Positions 1 through 12,805 of a DNA stretch of 64,000 nt are shown piece by piece (position 1 is the stretch's first letter; every line of letters begins with the position of its first letter). The translations under genes and the position numbers were made by a program. The notes below the pieces were generated by a model. It searched no databases. It saw only the letters and a program-made list of their open reading frames with translations, and had not been told where the DNA came from. The stretch spans positions 122,623,963-122,687,962 of the forward strand of contig NC_134277.1 of the NCBI RefSeq assembly GCF_949628215.1. The letters run 5' to 3'. This stretch comes from Phalacrocorax aristotelis (lineage: Eukaryota > Chordata > Aves > Suliformes > Phalacrocoracidae).

Positions 1-3000
1 TGTCATATCACAACTCAGCCAGAAAACTTTGCTTTCTTAAAGTAAGTAAATTCTGTTAAAATCAGCTGCTGCTGTAGTTGATGGGATTGTTGCAATAAGA
101 AAGGGTTTTGGGATCCAGCTCCTCTCCTATATATCACCTTTACTAGAACTCTGCATGTGCTTAACAATTAACAGTAGCCAAAAGTAAGGAAAGATATAAT
201 TTCGGATGGCATTTTCTATAAGATGGAAAACTGAGAGTATGGAAAATGCAGGCAAGTTGGCAAGAGGAGTGGCAGAGTCTCCCTGTTTTGCTGCCTTCAA
301 AGCGAGACTAATTGCTTCCTGAAAGATATTTTTCAGCCAGATGTAAGTTATTGGGCTCAGCAGAGGCCAATATCCTGTGGCCTCTATTGTACAGGAGCTT
401 GGATGAGTTTGTTTCCTAGTCCTTAAACTCAATGAATCTATGAAACACAAGAGGAAGGGCTCCAGCCCAATTGGTATGGGCTGTATGAGCTGAAAGAAAG
501 GCAAGGGAAAGCAAAGACAGCAACGAGGAGAGGAAAGACATAGAAACTTTCCAGTCTTATAAATTGGAAGTGAATCCCTTGAAGCCAATACATCAGTGTA
601 AGAGCAGAACAAGACCTATATGAAGCTATGTTAAAAAGCCTTGCAAGGGAAAGTATAAAGCTTCTCACATTTGAGGGTATCCAGAGGCTTTGAGAGAAAA
701 ATAATGGTAAAAAAATCATCCATAAAGGACTTTTTAGTTTTAACAGCATGTAAAGCAACTTAGTACATTGTTTGATATGTACAGGTAACAGTGTTGCATT
801 TCTATGTTTCCTCCCATATCACGTGCTCTCCAGGTAAATATATTTTTTCCTGTTGCTGGTAGCTTACAAAGCATTGACAGTAATATACGTGAGTAGTGCC
901 GTAAGTACCAGAGAAAGCGCTGTAGTGCGTATTGCAGAGAACCAATAAACAGAAAACAATATATGGCTAAAAGTGAAATTACTGGCTGCTATTCAACAGC
1001 GCTCTAGGAAAATTGTGATTTTCAGATATGATCTGTTCAGTAAAATTAAAGTCTCATGACTGCCTCAAGATGTCCATTTATCACCCCCCAAAAAAATCAG
1101 ACAGAGAACAGGCAAAAATGCATGATTATATTCAAAGGAAACGTGTCAGCACCTATGGTAAAATTTCCAGCAGCAGTCAGATAACAGGGGCAGGAAATAA
1201 GAGTACAACAATAGATCGCATCAGGCAGGATATTATAGAATCTCAGCTTGGTTCATAAATATAAAATAATGAACTACTGCTTTAGTAGTCTTACTTGCCA
1301 AACTGTATTAAAAAACTTGAAAAAAATTTATTGCTGCCTGTTACAGCTGAATATTTGTTCAAGGAATTAAATAGATTGTACTGAAACAAATGCACCTGTG
1401 TTTTTTATGTATGCAGACCTGAAAGCAAGAAAAAGAAAGAGAATAGAGTATGTAATGCCCATTGTTAAACTACTGTTTCCTCCTTGATTTTTGTTTTTGG
1501 ATTCAGGTTAAAATCTTATGAAACCTTCTGGTGATATTCAAATTTGAAAGCTTTACTAGCAAACCTGAAAGATTCCCCAGAGCTATGGTTTAGTGCCTAT
1601 GCAAAAAATCAGGAAAAAACGATTTGAAAATTCAGGTGAAAATCTGTGTGGAATTAAAATTCTTCTCCAAGCATTAGTTGGAGAGTGCGAAGAATGTTTG
1701 AGCAGAAAGTCTGGCCACCAGATGGAGGATCAAGATAATTGGAGGTAATGTGGATCAACAGATGGAAGCCTGAAAAATATCTGAAAATAAAACCTTAAGA
1801 AAGGAATTTGTTGTACTGAACACTTTACGTTTTTCTTTGACTTGCAAAATGTGCAAGTTGCAAAGCACATGCATGCCCAAAGTGGACATGTTAAGTGCTG
1901 AGCTAAGCAGTAGAAACGGGAAGCAAAGGGACTCCTTCCCTGCACGTCAGAGAGTCTCTATGTAAGTCAGAACAGCCCTCTGGCCTGTGCCTTGGCACAA
2001 GGAGATGGGCCCTTGCACAGCAACACCTTCTCAATCGCTCCTCTGAAGGACTTCTACCTCATTCAGTTTGAATCACAGCATTAAGGGATCTGAGCTTCTA
2101 CAACAAAAGGAGGTCTACACCACTGGGCAGACATCTGCTTATGTTTACACAACCCTATTCCTTGCAGCACTCTAGAGGACAAAGCCTAATTTTCCATGTC
2201 ACAGTCTGTGAAATGCTCCTGAGGGTGGACTGAAAGCACTCACTGGAGGAGAAAACTCTAGAGGCACTCCCATGCAAAATCTGAATAACTCACCAGCTGG
2301 ACTTTCCCCACTTAAAGTGCCTAGGGCTCCTGAATTAGAGACATTTTTGAAGATTGCTGACAAGACGGGCCAACTTAGTTTGAGATGAACTAGAAATTGC
2401 TCCTGGATAAGGCTTCACAATGAGGTAGGATGAACCTGTGTATATGATGAGGATTTGCAAAAGAATGAACTAAATATTTCTACTTCTGCAGCCACTTAGG
2501 CTAGAGAAGAGCTCCCTAGCCTAACTGCACAGACTCGTTAAATTGCAGAGAATGTGACAGCATTTCCATAGAAAGGACATTTCATAGGAAGGGGGTATCA
2601 GGCTCCCTCGTACCTCAGTTGTCATTCAGACTGAGTTATGTAGCTGAACACCCCATGGACACTGGAGTCATGAGGATAGCGCTGCATACAGCTGGCAGAA
2701 GAGGATATGACTATTTGCACCATGTGTGTGAGCACCTACACATCGCAGGTATCAACTTCATTGCGACGATTGCGTTCTTTCTTTTTGAGAAGGAAGTGCT
2801 GCAATTCTGAAACATGCAGTAGATGTGCACATGGCTCACTTCATGTGCATGAATTGTCTGTGGGATCTCAGTGACTGTGGAATATGATGGATGGGCAGCC
2901 CACGTGATTGTATTAAGTGCTAGCCTTGCCCAGGGAACATTGGCTAGGGAAAAATGTCATCCTCACATCCTACCTAGCACAGCCGAGTGTGCTATTCCCC

Positions 3001-5907
3001 CTGAATACAGCAAAGATGTCCAGGATGGTGTAGAATTTTGCCAGACAGGAAAGGAGCAGGTGGTGGTGGCCTGCAGACTTTCATTACATCCGCAGCCACA
3101 ACAGATTTACTAACACCAGACTGCTGTGCCATGGATCTATAGGAGTCTGGCAGAAACAGCTTCCAAGGAGAAATGCCCATACATTTCTAGACTGGGAAAA
3201 GGAAGAAAGAAAAAAGTATGATGCATCTCCAGCATGGAGCGGTTTCTGAGATAGACCCATGAAGGTAATCTTTTGCCACCAGAAATTAGAAACACATGAA
3301 TGTAAATCACCAGGAGGGGCTCATGATGCGTGTCCAGAATTATTAAGACTTGGCAAAACTGAGTCTGATGGTGACATCTGCCATGCTTTTAGTGCATCAG
3401 AAAACAGCAGAAGTTCAGCTGGTGCTGGCACAACTTTTGAAGAGTGCAGTCTAGAAGCCAAATGGCCTCCAGCAACTATCCAGGGTGATGGGTTTTGCCA
3501 TCCTTGAATCTAGAGATAACTGGAGATTTTTGCTGCCTCTGTTGACCTTTGTCAACCTCACAAGCTGTAGCTTGTTGTCATGCATTGAGTACAGTGCAGA
3601 TGGTGTAAGATGGCAACAGGCAGTGGTCCTACAGGCCCTGTAGTCTGTGTAGGAGCAAGAGACGTCTTTTGAAGGATGTATAAGAGCTCGCATGATTGTA
3701 GTCACGTCCTTGAGAATTTAACCCTTTATAAAGAAGGAACATACCTGCGGCAAACTAAGGTAACTGCAGAAATAAACAAGGCACTGCAGCCTGGGGCCTC
3801 CTTATTGTGGTCATGGGAACAGCGTAGACATTGCCTATTTCTGCTTGCCTGCCTTGCAGCACTGCAGATCCATGGAAGAAACAGCTGAACAGGCAAATAT
3901 CTGTATGTAAGATTTCCATGTAGCTCAAATATGTATATATAAAAGGCCAGTAAAAGGCCAGTGCTAATGATGCATTTCCAAGCTTCATTACACATTTCTT
4001 AAGGTTTGAATACTTGTTTTCACATCTTCACTGCTGTAAAAAAATGTGAGGGTTTTTTTTTTAGGTAGGTGTTAAGATTGTGCCTCTTTCCTCCTACAAG
4101 CCCAAAATGACAAAAATGACTCTAATGATCCTTTGGCAAGATGCTGCAAATTTGCAGAGGATGGAATCTGGAGCCATAAGGCAGCCAAGAAACACTCCTT
4201 TCCAAGCTGGGTCTGCTGCCAGTGGAGAGAACAGGGTAAGCCAGATTTAATTTAGCACCTGGAATAGTACATCAGGGAAACCACAGGGAGAAGACTTCAC
4301 CTGGTGGGAACACAGGTGCTTCACAGACCCTCTTGTGCTTCCAATGTGCTGCCAGGGCCACCCTGGTGGTCCCTGTGAGCCCTGTTTCTCGGGCAGACAC
4401 CTGCAACAGTTCAGTCTCCATGTTTGAGCTCAAGCATTTGCAGGCATCTTTCTGCATCCAGTGAGAGGTGGCAGGACCAAATTACACCATTAGGTCAAAA
4501 TTTCTAAGCTTACTTAACTATGATACAAATTAAATTCTTGACATAGACTAAGTGCTTGAGTTTTAACAACTCAATAGAGAAACCCTAAATAAATTAATCA
4601 AGGGAAAGGAAGCAGTGCTTAAAAATTCCCCAAGACTATCCATTTCAGAACTGTCAAAGTTCCTATCAATTGCAAAACCATAAAATAACACTTTGATACA
4701 AATTACTGTTAGAACAATATTTTGCAATCATACTTTGTAAGGAAATCGTGAAGTTCTGCAGTGAGATTTTCTGATCAAACTTTTACTTATTTTTTGTACT
4801 TCTGGCAAATTAAAGAAGTCATTATACTGTAATAAAAAAAAGGATATAATTTTGGACTGGATTATAATTAAAATTAATTAGGTCAATGAACTGTATCTGA
4901 ATCACTGCTTTCATACTCAGAAATACTGTTTGGTGCAGATGATATTTTATGTCTCTATTATAAGTACTACACTTTCAGCCAAATCAAAAAATCTAAAACT
5001 GTATCTGTGATATACAGACAAAATCACAGTAATTGTATGAATAAAGTTGAGTGTCTGAGCATAAGATTTGTTCTTTCTTGTTGGCTTTTAATTTTTCTCT
5101 AACTAACCCTGCTCTATGTGCTGTTTGACTGCTGTACAACCACCTTTTCTACATTTCCCTGAAATTCTGCATATTGCAAATTGTGCATAAATGAACATGC
5201 TTAAAGATCTAAACAATTTAATTTTAACTGCTTTTATTTGTGAATAATTGCTTTAATAAGCTAATTAAAAACCAGCACTTTATTATAAAGTTATAGGTTT
5301 TAAGAGTTAAAATAAAAAAGATGGGGTTTTGAGAATGAATCTCACCAATGATATCAATAAATAATGTTTAACATCAGGTGTTTGGTGTCCTTGGGTCTCC
5401 CCGATGAGACTACAGAGATAGAGGCCTGCTGATAAACCAAAAAGGACCTGTACCCAGATCCTCAAAAATATTTAGAAACACTCCTCTTGATTTCTGCCCA
5501 GGCACTGGTCCTTCTATAGGCCAACAGTACCAAGCTGGTGAGTTACAGAGCAGATGTGTGAGAGCTGAAGCCAACGCTGAGCAAAACTACTTTGTTCTGG
5601 CAGCTTGCCTAACTTTAACCTCTGTGTGTGTGTCCCAGCTCCAATACCAAAGCTCCTTCAGACATGCAGAACTACCTTTCCTCAAGGGTGACATAAGAAA
5701 ACTGTAGGTATAATGGCAAGCTGTTCTTTTTAACAATTATTTCTCAAACTGCGGGCCAGTACCTCTCTGGTAGCCCTGAAAGGCCTTGCAGTATGTTGGT
5801 CAAATATCACATGGCAGCAGTTCGCCCTCTCAGGTTAGCAGCAGCTGTCACATTAACAAGTGAGGACAGCTTATGATTAGTGGCTACAGGATTTTACTCT
5901 ACCCAGG
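1..5907. other. Intergenic sequence, no gene recognised
   Basis: No open frame here is longer than about 160 codons. None resembles a known protein, shows repeated domain structure or has plausible splice-site context. The base composition is AT-rich and typical of vertebrate intergenic DNA. I recognise no transposon in it, but old diverged copies could be missed by eye. Confidence 0.6.
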
Positions 5908-6495
5908 TTTTGTGGTTTAACCCCAGCCAGCAACCAGGCACCACACAGCCGCTCCCTCAATCCCCCCACAGTTGGATGGGGGAGAGAATTGAAAGGCTAA
6001 AATGAGAAAACTCATGGATTGAGGTAAAGACAGTTTAATAGGTAAAATAAAAGCTCAAGCAAAGCAAAACAAGGAATTCATTCATTACTTCCCATGGGCA
6101 GGCACGTGTTCAGCCATCTCCAGGAAAGCAGCGGTCCGTCGCACATAACCGTTACTTGGGAGGACAAACGCCATCACTCCGAATGTGTCTCTCCCTCCAC
6201 TTACTCCTTCCCCCAGCTTTATAGGCTGAGCATGACGTCATATGGCATGGGACATCCCTTTGGCCGGTTGGGGTCAGCTGTCCCAGCTGTGTCCCCTCCC
6301 AGTGTCTTGTGCACCCCCAGCCCACTTGCTGGTGGGGTGAGAAGCAGAAAAGGCCTTGGCTCTGTGTAAGCACGGCTCAGCAGTAACTAAAGCTATCCCT
6401 GTGTTCTCAACACTGTTTCCAGCACAAATCCAAAACACAGCCCCATACTAGCTACTGGGAAGAAATTTAACTCTCTCCCTGCCCAAACCAGCCCA
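5908..6495 (-). mobile_element. Solo LTR of an avian endogenous retrovirus (copy A, inverted partner of copy B)
   Basis: This is a 588-bp block that aligns without gaps, as reverse complement, to 12,218-12,805. Paired positions always add to 18,713. On the minus strand it carries, in order, a CRE-type palindrome TGACGTCA (6,233-6,240), a TATAAA box (6,218-6,223) and an ATTAAA poly(A) signal (6,034-6,039), which is the U3-R-U5 order of an LTR. The start reads TGGGCTGG. The last bases are altered from the CAACA end expected from copy B. The flanks are CCAGG before and GCAGG after, a 5-bp target duplication with one mismatch. No gag, pol or env sequence adjoins it, so it is a solo LTR. The 91- and 73-codon open frames inside it are not genes. 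Confidence 0.85.
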
Positions 6496-9400
6496 GCAGG
6501 GAACTGATAACCACCTTAAACTGCTGATAGTACTCCATTTTCTCCCAGGTTAAAGTGTGGATATGAACGCTTGTAGTCAATTATAGGCTTTTCTCTCTTG
6601 GCTGATATGGAGGAGCTAAGGTGCTGGAGAGCCTATCTGAAGAGAAGTAAGATGAACCAAGTGGAGGTGACATTTTCAGGGTTGTATAATGCAGTTTTAG
6701 ATATTTCTAGATTCTCTTGCTGAGTTCAAATACTTTATTCTCTGCATTTATGTTGAGAAAGATACGTGAAATTAATCCAGCTCTTCTTCCAGCTTCTTTT
6801 TCTCCCATTTTTCTCTGGTCATACAAGCAATTGGATCATTACAAAAACAGCAGCAAAGCTGGTTACAAAAACAGAAGTGAAACATACCCTGTAATGATGC
6901 AGAGATGAAGCCTCAATCATTTGTTACAGCTTGACACTTTTTATTTACTGAGGATTTACAGAATTTGTCAGAGATGGAAATAGATAATGCAGGATTTGAT
7001 CACATGTTTCTTCTGTCCTGAGTAGAGCTTCACTTCCGCAAGCACAGGGTAGGTCAAGGCTCTAAATGGCTCATTTGTGGGGGATAATGAGATCTTTAAG
7101 AATTTATTGGGACTTGTAAATAATTGCAGGTACCAAAGAAAGGCAAGTGTTTGAAAGATGTATTTCTATTTCCACATAAAAGTGTCAGATGGCCTTCTTT
7201 TCATAGTCAGAGTAAGTGTAACAGGGATGCTGGCAGTGCAAATTTCCTGTCTTATATGGGTGTTTTGTTTTGGTTTGGTTTTTTCTGGAGCGATTGGGAC
7301 TAGATGTGAAAGGATAGCATCTTCTCATTTCTTTAGTCTTTAGTCATTTGCTCAGGCTGTCAAAACAGATCCAGTTAATATCAGTTGCACAGGTGAATTT
7401 TATCTATAGTACCACATGAACATCTATTTCACATGGAAAGAACTGATGACCGTGACTCATTTTATATGTCAACAAGTAATCATTCAATCAAAATCATTAT
7501 CATCATTGTAAATGGCAACTTTTAATCAACAGCAACAAATCTCTCACTACCTCTGAGCTAACAATCTGCAGGTAACAATTTTAATTCCATTATCAAGCAC
7601 GGTACTGGTGCTGTGTTATTAAATAGGCAGTCAGTATTTTGTTTTCACTGACAGAAAGAATGAAATGTATGTGTAGAAAATCAGAGCCAAGACCCACCAT
7701 TATCTCTGATTCCATCATGGCCGGTGCCTGTGTCGCAGAGGATACACTTCTACAGCCAAGCCTCTGAGAAGTCTGGATCAAAAGATTTGTGAATTGTTAG
7801 TGCTGAGCATTGCACAGGATTATGAAAAGACCACAGTTTCAATTGCAGCATCATGTGTTTTTGGTCATGTACAGTCTCTATTAAGTTTTAGTGAGAGCTA
7901 TGTCAAGAAAACCTCATAGGCTTGTACGGATATGTCTAAAGTTTTAAAAGCATTTTTTTAAAAGTAAGTTTTATCTTGCCAGACTGTAAAATAGTATTTC
8001 TTTATCACAATGGAGACTTCAGAAAATAAAGTGGTTGACACCCTGGTTCCATTATAGAAATGTTACTACAAATGGTTGGTATGCAAAAAGAAACTGAAAC
8101 AGGAAAAACATAACAAGTTTGAAATTATGTATAATTTTTCTGTTGAATACTGTGTGATTGGTTATTCTTAAACTGCTTCTTCAATCAGTTTTTTTTAATT
8201 TGATTTGATTTTCATCTTCATATAAACTGGTAGAAGAATGGCATCTTCACACCTGTTGAGTAGATAAAATAATTCCTGTTTCCTCAGAAGTGTCTAAATT
8301 TCTGTGTAATTGTCAGGGTTCACATGTCACAGTGGTGTCTGTTAAAGAACAAATTATTTATCAAGCTTTCTTTATGGTACAGGAGAGAACACATGCCTTC
8401 ATTTTGTACCGTTGTAAGCAAACTAAAAGAATAAAACTCCTGCTTACTAAACTAAACTATGGAAAAGGAGATTCTTAGTCCATCCCTTCTAGTTTTGTTT
8501 TTCGGACAGCACATATTTTTGATAATCCCACAAGCAAATTTTTTTTTTTTTGCTGGTGGGATTTTGTGTTCCCACAGCCAATATTTAACTATACCTTTTT
8601 AATTTATAACTCTGATGTAACCTGTTGAAAACCACAGCTCTTTCTGGGAAGTGTCTCTTCAGAAGCTCTCGAGATGCACTCAGCTAGATATGTTCAGTTC
8701 TAGTGAAACTATGGTTTTGGCCTTGATTCCTCCAGACGACTGTCTGAAAAAGGCAAAAAGTGCCCAACAGAAATGTCACTGTACATGTGGGTATGATCTG
8801 GTATCACTTTATGATTAGGTGATCACCTAAGCAGACTTTAAAAGACAATGATCTAGTTTGCTTCAGGCTAGAGCTGCAAGTCATTTTGGCAAGTGAGTAT
8901 AGAGAAGTTAGTATTTGCTATTAGGAGGTCTTCTGGAGGTATCAGTGTGGTCAGCCTCCCAGTCACCTGAAAGAGAACCCCTCCACCAGCAGCACATCAG
9001 TCTAAACATCTATTTCTGTGATTCTGCATCAAATTTGATATGACTCGGTGTTACAGTGACTAGACAAGTGTCAGTTTTGATCCTGCCATAAGAGACACAG
9101 GACTGCAGCAACATGTGTCAAGTGAATTAGTCTTATTTAGAGTTAATTAACATCTCTTTAAGACTCATTACAGAACATAGCTCTATGGAAAGAATGGTTC
9201 ACATGTTTTTGTTAGTGCCTTGGTAAAACATGTCCTACAGATTAAGAAACTCTGGGTTAAAGGACCATTTGCCATTCTTTCATTTCCTCTTCCTTGTTTC
9301 TAGGGTTGTAAATCTGTACTTATAATGTTTTAAACCTGTATCTATAATGCTTTTTTACAACAGTTAATATGACCTCAGGTTCCCAAGGCCTGTGGCATGC

Positions 9401-12217
9401 AAACAGCGGATCCTGACACAGACCAACCAATGGTATCCACATTATACTTCGGTGGGGTGTTTGTGGGTTTTAATTGCAGAATTTGGTAATATGGTTACTA
9501 ATTCCAACCCGTCTGCCTCATGCACACCCTGGGACCATGAAGCACGTTGGAAAGATGAGGTTCTGTCCTCTGTGGTTACTCTGGATTTGCGAGCAAGAAA
9601 GCTAAGACCTACAATTAGGAATATTCCCTCATCACCATATATGCCCCTATGAAAGAACTAGGCAAAGCAAGACTGGTGGATAAATTCCTTCTTCCCCCAC
9701 TAGTACATTTCACCACGAAAGAATCAGAACTTTTTCCTGCCTTGAACAGAATGAGGGTCATACTCCTTCTAGTCTGACCAAAAGTTGTGACCTTCAGACC
9801 TTGGGGTCTGGCATATCTGAACAGGATACATCTAAATGTTAAAGCAGAGTTTCCAGTTCAGAAACACAGTGCTTATCTGTGACTACATTGTTTTCTTTTT
9901 TTCTGAAAGCCTTTCTCACCCATGGGAATTCATCTCTCTGCTCTTTATGCTGTCTTGTAGTTTTGGTATGCTGTCTTGTAGTTTTGGACCCTGAACTCCA
10001 CAGGAGCTGGCTGTCCTGCCTTGCAGCAGCTGGTCATCAAGTAGATGAAACCTCAGGACCCTTAAAATTACTTTGAAAAACAAGAGATCAACATACCTTT
10101 AACAGTTCAAACATATTTATTCAAACAGGAAAAGGGTAAACTAGGTTAAAGCTCAAAAATGAGTTTAGGAGAGCAAAACAAGATAGGACAACAAAAGCAA
10201 GCAGATAAGATACACAGTGCATAGCCAAACACAACATGTGATAACAAATAACACAAAAAACATGTCAGAAAGAGTTCTCAGACATAAACATGAGGATGTG
10301 TGGACAAGGGGACCTGAAGAAGCCACTCATTGTCTTTCCTCAGCTCCAAAAAATGCTGCCAACTATGCCTTTATTGCCAGTGAGCTGAGTTTGTGGTTGG
10401 AGTAAATTCTGCTGGGATGCTGGGCATTTTTACCTTAAGAGGTGCCCAGCTTGGCTACCTTTATTTTTTTTGTGGAGGCAACTTGAAGTGCAGTGTCTGT
10501 ATGTCATGCCTACAAGTGTCAAGTAGGACTGAGACTGCGACTAATGGTCTCCCAAAGAAGCTGCCTGTCTGGCTCTTTTCTCTCCTTTTTGCTCCCAAGT
10601 TGTCACAGAAGCAGGGACTGGCAGTGCCTATTCTCTACTTTTTCATTGCTGACATGTTGCATTTTGCAGGCAGAAAGCCTTCCCTAGTTGTCTGAATGGG
10701 ACTATGCTCTGGCTCTTACTGTGCTAGAAGACTTGGTACTGGGGGTGCAGAGGCAGCTTCGCAGCAGCCTGAGCAGAAGACTTCCCACCAGAAGCATCTG
10801 TGGAGATGGAAACAGTAACCACATCAGATTCATTAATATCTAAAGAAACACAATAAGAGGACCTTAATTAGCCACCTACCCACTAGTGCTAAATATGGTA
10901 AGATTGTAAATGGATGCCTAGGAGAGACTTATTTGTTTGCAAGCTTATTGGGCTCTGGACCTCTTACACCAGGCACCACTGACATCACATTAAATTAACT
11001 AACCCTTAAGTTAGTGCCAGGGAACCTTGTTAGGGAGCAGAAAAATGTGTTTCAATTAAATGCTAAAATACAGCTAAAATAACATACATTATAATGTTTA
11101 TCTTATGAGTGTAGTACGGCCCAGGACATGGAACTGAATTAAGAGAAACTTGTAACAGTTAGCTTTTGAAAACTTGATGTATTTAACTATAGGTGCACAA
11201 AGTTGTACTAGCAGTTTAGCAATGCGTACAGTCTTTTCCAATATTTTGGTAGTGCAGTTCATAGGTCAAAATAAGTCTTTTCCCTACTTTTGCTGACATT
11301 TCAGGAAACGTACATCATTCAGAGGCATGCTGCATGGAGGCTAGAGTTCCGTAGTTACCATTTGCTTCCAGTGTCACCTCATTTGATATCTTAAGTGGTC
11401 AGGAATTAAAAAAAAAATCTCTTTCTTTTAATTAAATTTTTTTTTTCAGAGTATTCCATCCACCTTTGTAGTAAGGATTAAAAATAGTAATAATTTAAAA
11501 AGTTCCAGAACTGGCAGTGAGCAATCACTTCACTACTGAGAGTACTCTTTACTACAAAGCTAATGACTTGCAGCAGTGCCTCATACTGCAGATGTCAAAA
11601 GAAGGGCATTCTGTGTCCCTTCTGCGTTCAGGCTGTCCCCAGCAGCTCTATGGCCCTGAGTCTCCTTCACAGGTTACATACAATATAAATTTCTGTTCCC
11701 CTGCCACATCACACACTGCCATTTAACTCTTCATCAGTTCCTCAAATCCTCTTGGTTTTGATAGATAGGCCCACATTCCTGCTGAGCTGTCTGGCTTGGA
11801 GGAATATTTGAAGAGCAAAACGAATGAAAAAGGTAAGTGATGGCACTGGTCCTTGGAAGTAGCTAACAAACCAAACAGGTTTTGATAACTAATTTTTTGC
11901 ATAGTGAAGGTTTGTTACAGTGGAGCTACTTATTTTCTATAATGCCAGCCTCTTCTTACAGACTCCTTTCCAAATTTGACAGAACAAGTATGAAAAACAA
12001 TTTATTGAGACAGAGAATAATTAGAGTTACTGAAAGGTGCCTGAAGGAAACATTTCTGAAAGTTCTCTGCAAATTACAAAACACTACCCAGGGAAGTTCA
12101 GTCCTCTCATGGAGACTCAAACTGTCAAATTAAGACACAATTCCTTTGAAATAAGAGTCATTTATACTTCCTGTACAAAATTTGATGGAAATGTTAATTG
12201 CAGATGGGCTGGGCAAT
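6496..12217. other. Spacer between the two inverted LTRs, no gene recognised
   Basis: About 5.7 kb separates the two identical LTRs. It holds no internal retroviral genes, so the LTRs are not the two ends of one provirus; their opposite orientation also excludes that. Only short chance frames are present. A perfect two-copy tandem repeat lies at 9,946-9,987. Confidence 0.6.
9946..9987. repeat. Perfect 2 x 21 bp tandem duplication
   Basis: A 21-bp unit beginning TATGCTGTCTTG at 9,946-9,966 is repeated exactly at 9,967-9,987. The perfect match suggests a recent slippage duplication. It is not part of a recognised element. Confidence 0.9.
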
Positions 12218-12805
12218 TGTGCTGGTTTGGGCAGGGAGAGAGTTAAATTTCTTCCCAGTAGCTAGTATGGGGCTGTGTTTTGGATTTGTGCTGGAAACAG
12301 TGTTGAGAACACAGGGATAGCTTTAGTTACTGCTGAGCCGTGCTTACACAGAGCCAAGGCCTTTTCTGCTTCTCACCCCACCAGCAAGTGGGCTGGGGGT
12401 GCACAAGACACTGGGAGGGGACACAGCTGGGACAGCTGACCCCAACCGGCCAAAGGGATGTCCCATGCCATATGACGTCATGCTCAGCCTATAAAGCTGG
12501 GGGAAGGAGTAAGTGGAGGGAGAGACACATTCGGAGTGATGGCGTTTGTCCTCCCAAGTAACGGTTATGTGCGACGGACCGCTGCTTTCCTGGAGATGGC
12601 TGAACACGTGCCTGCCCATGGGAAGTAATGAATGAATTCCTTGTTTTGCTTTGCTTGAGCTTTTATTTTACCTATTAAACTGTCTTTACCTCAATCCATG
12701 AGTTTTCTCATTTTAGCCTTTCAATTCTCTCCCCCATCCAACTGTGGGGGGATTGAGGGAGCGGCTGTGTGGTGCCTGGTTGCTGGCTGGGGTTAAACTA
12801 CAACA
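12218..12805 (+). mobile_element. Solo LTR of an avian endogenous retrovirus (copy B)
   Basis: The 588-bp LTR begins TGTGCTGGTTTGGGC and ends AAACTACAACA, so it has the TG...CA termini. It contains TGACGTCA (12,473-12,480), TATAAA (12,490-12,495, predicted start of transcription near 12,520) and ATTAAA (12,674-12,679). It is essentially identical to copy A in inverted orientation; the differences I found are at the two ends. The flanks GCAAT and GAAAC match at only three of five positions, so the target duplication is poor. It lies in the same orientation as PPDPFL, about 4.4 kb before its start codon. A related LTR in this window has a perfect 5-bp duplication, which fits an ERVL-like (class III) family, but I cannot name the subfamily. 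Confidence 0.87.
12473..12495 (+). promoter_or_regulatory. LTR core promoter: CRE palindrome plus TATA box
   Basis: A full cAMP-response-element palindrome TGACGTCA (12,473-12,480) stands nine bases before TATAAA (12,490-12,495). CREB/ATF proteins bind this palindrome in other promoters. The same arrangement is preserved in the inverted copy at 6,218-6,240. Promoter activity in this host is inferred, not shown. Confidence 0.6.

Noticed and set aside
6094..6369. Identical 91- and 73-codon frames at 5.9-6.4 kb and 12.3-12.6 kb, apparently a duplicated gene
   Set aside because: They lie wholly inside the two inverted LTR copies and cross the TATA box and promoter. Identity comes from the LTR, not from coding selection.
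5908..12805. Inversion of the 5.7-kb spacer by recombination between the two LTRs as an explanation for the poor target duplications
   Set aside because: If the spacer had inverted, the left outer flank (CCAGG) should reappear as CCTGG inside the right LTR, and the right outer flank (GAAAC) as GTTTC inside the left one. The actual inner flanks are GCAAT and GCAGG, so the simple model fails.
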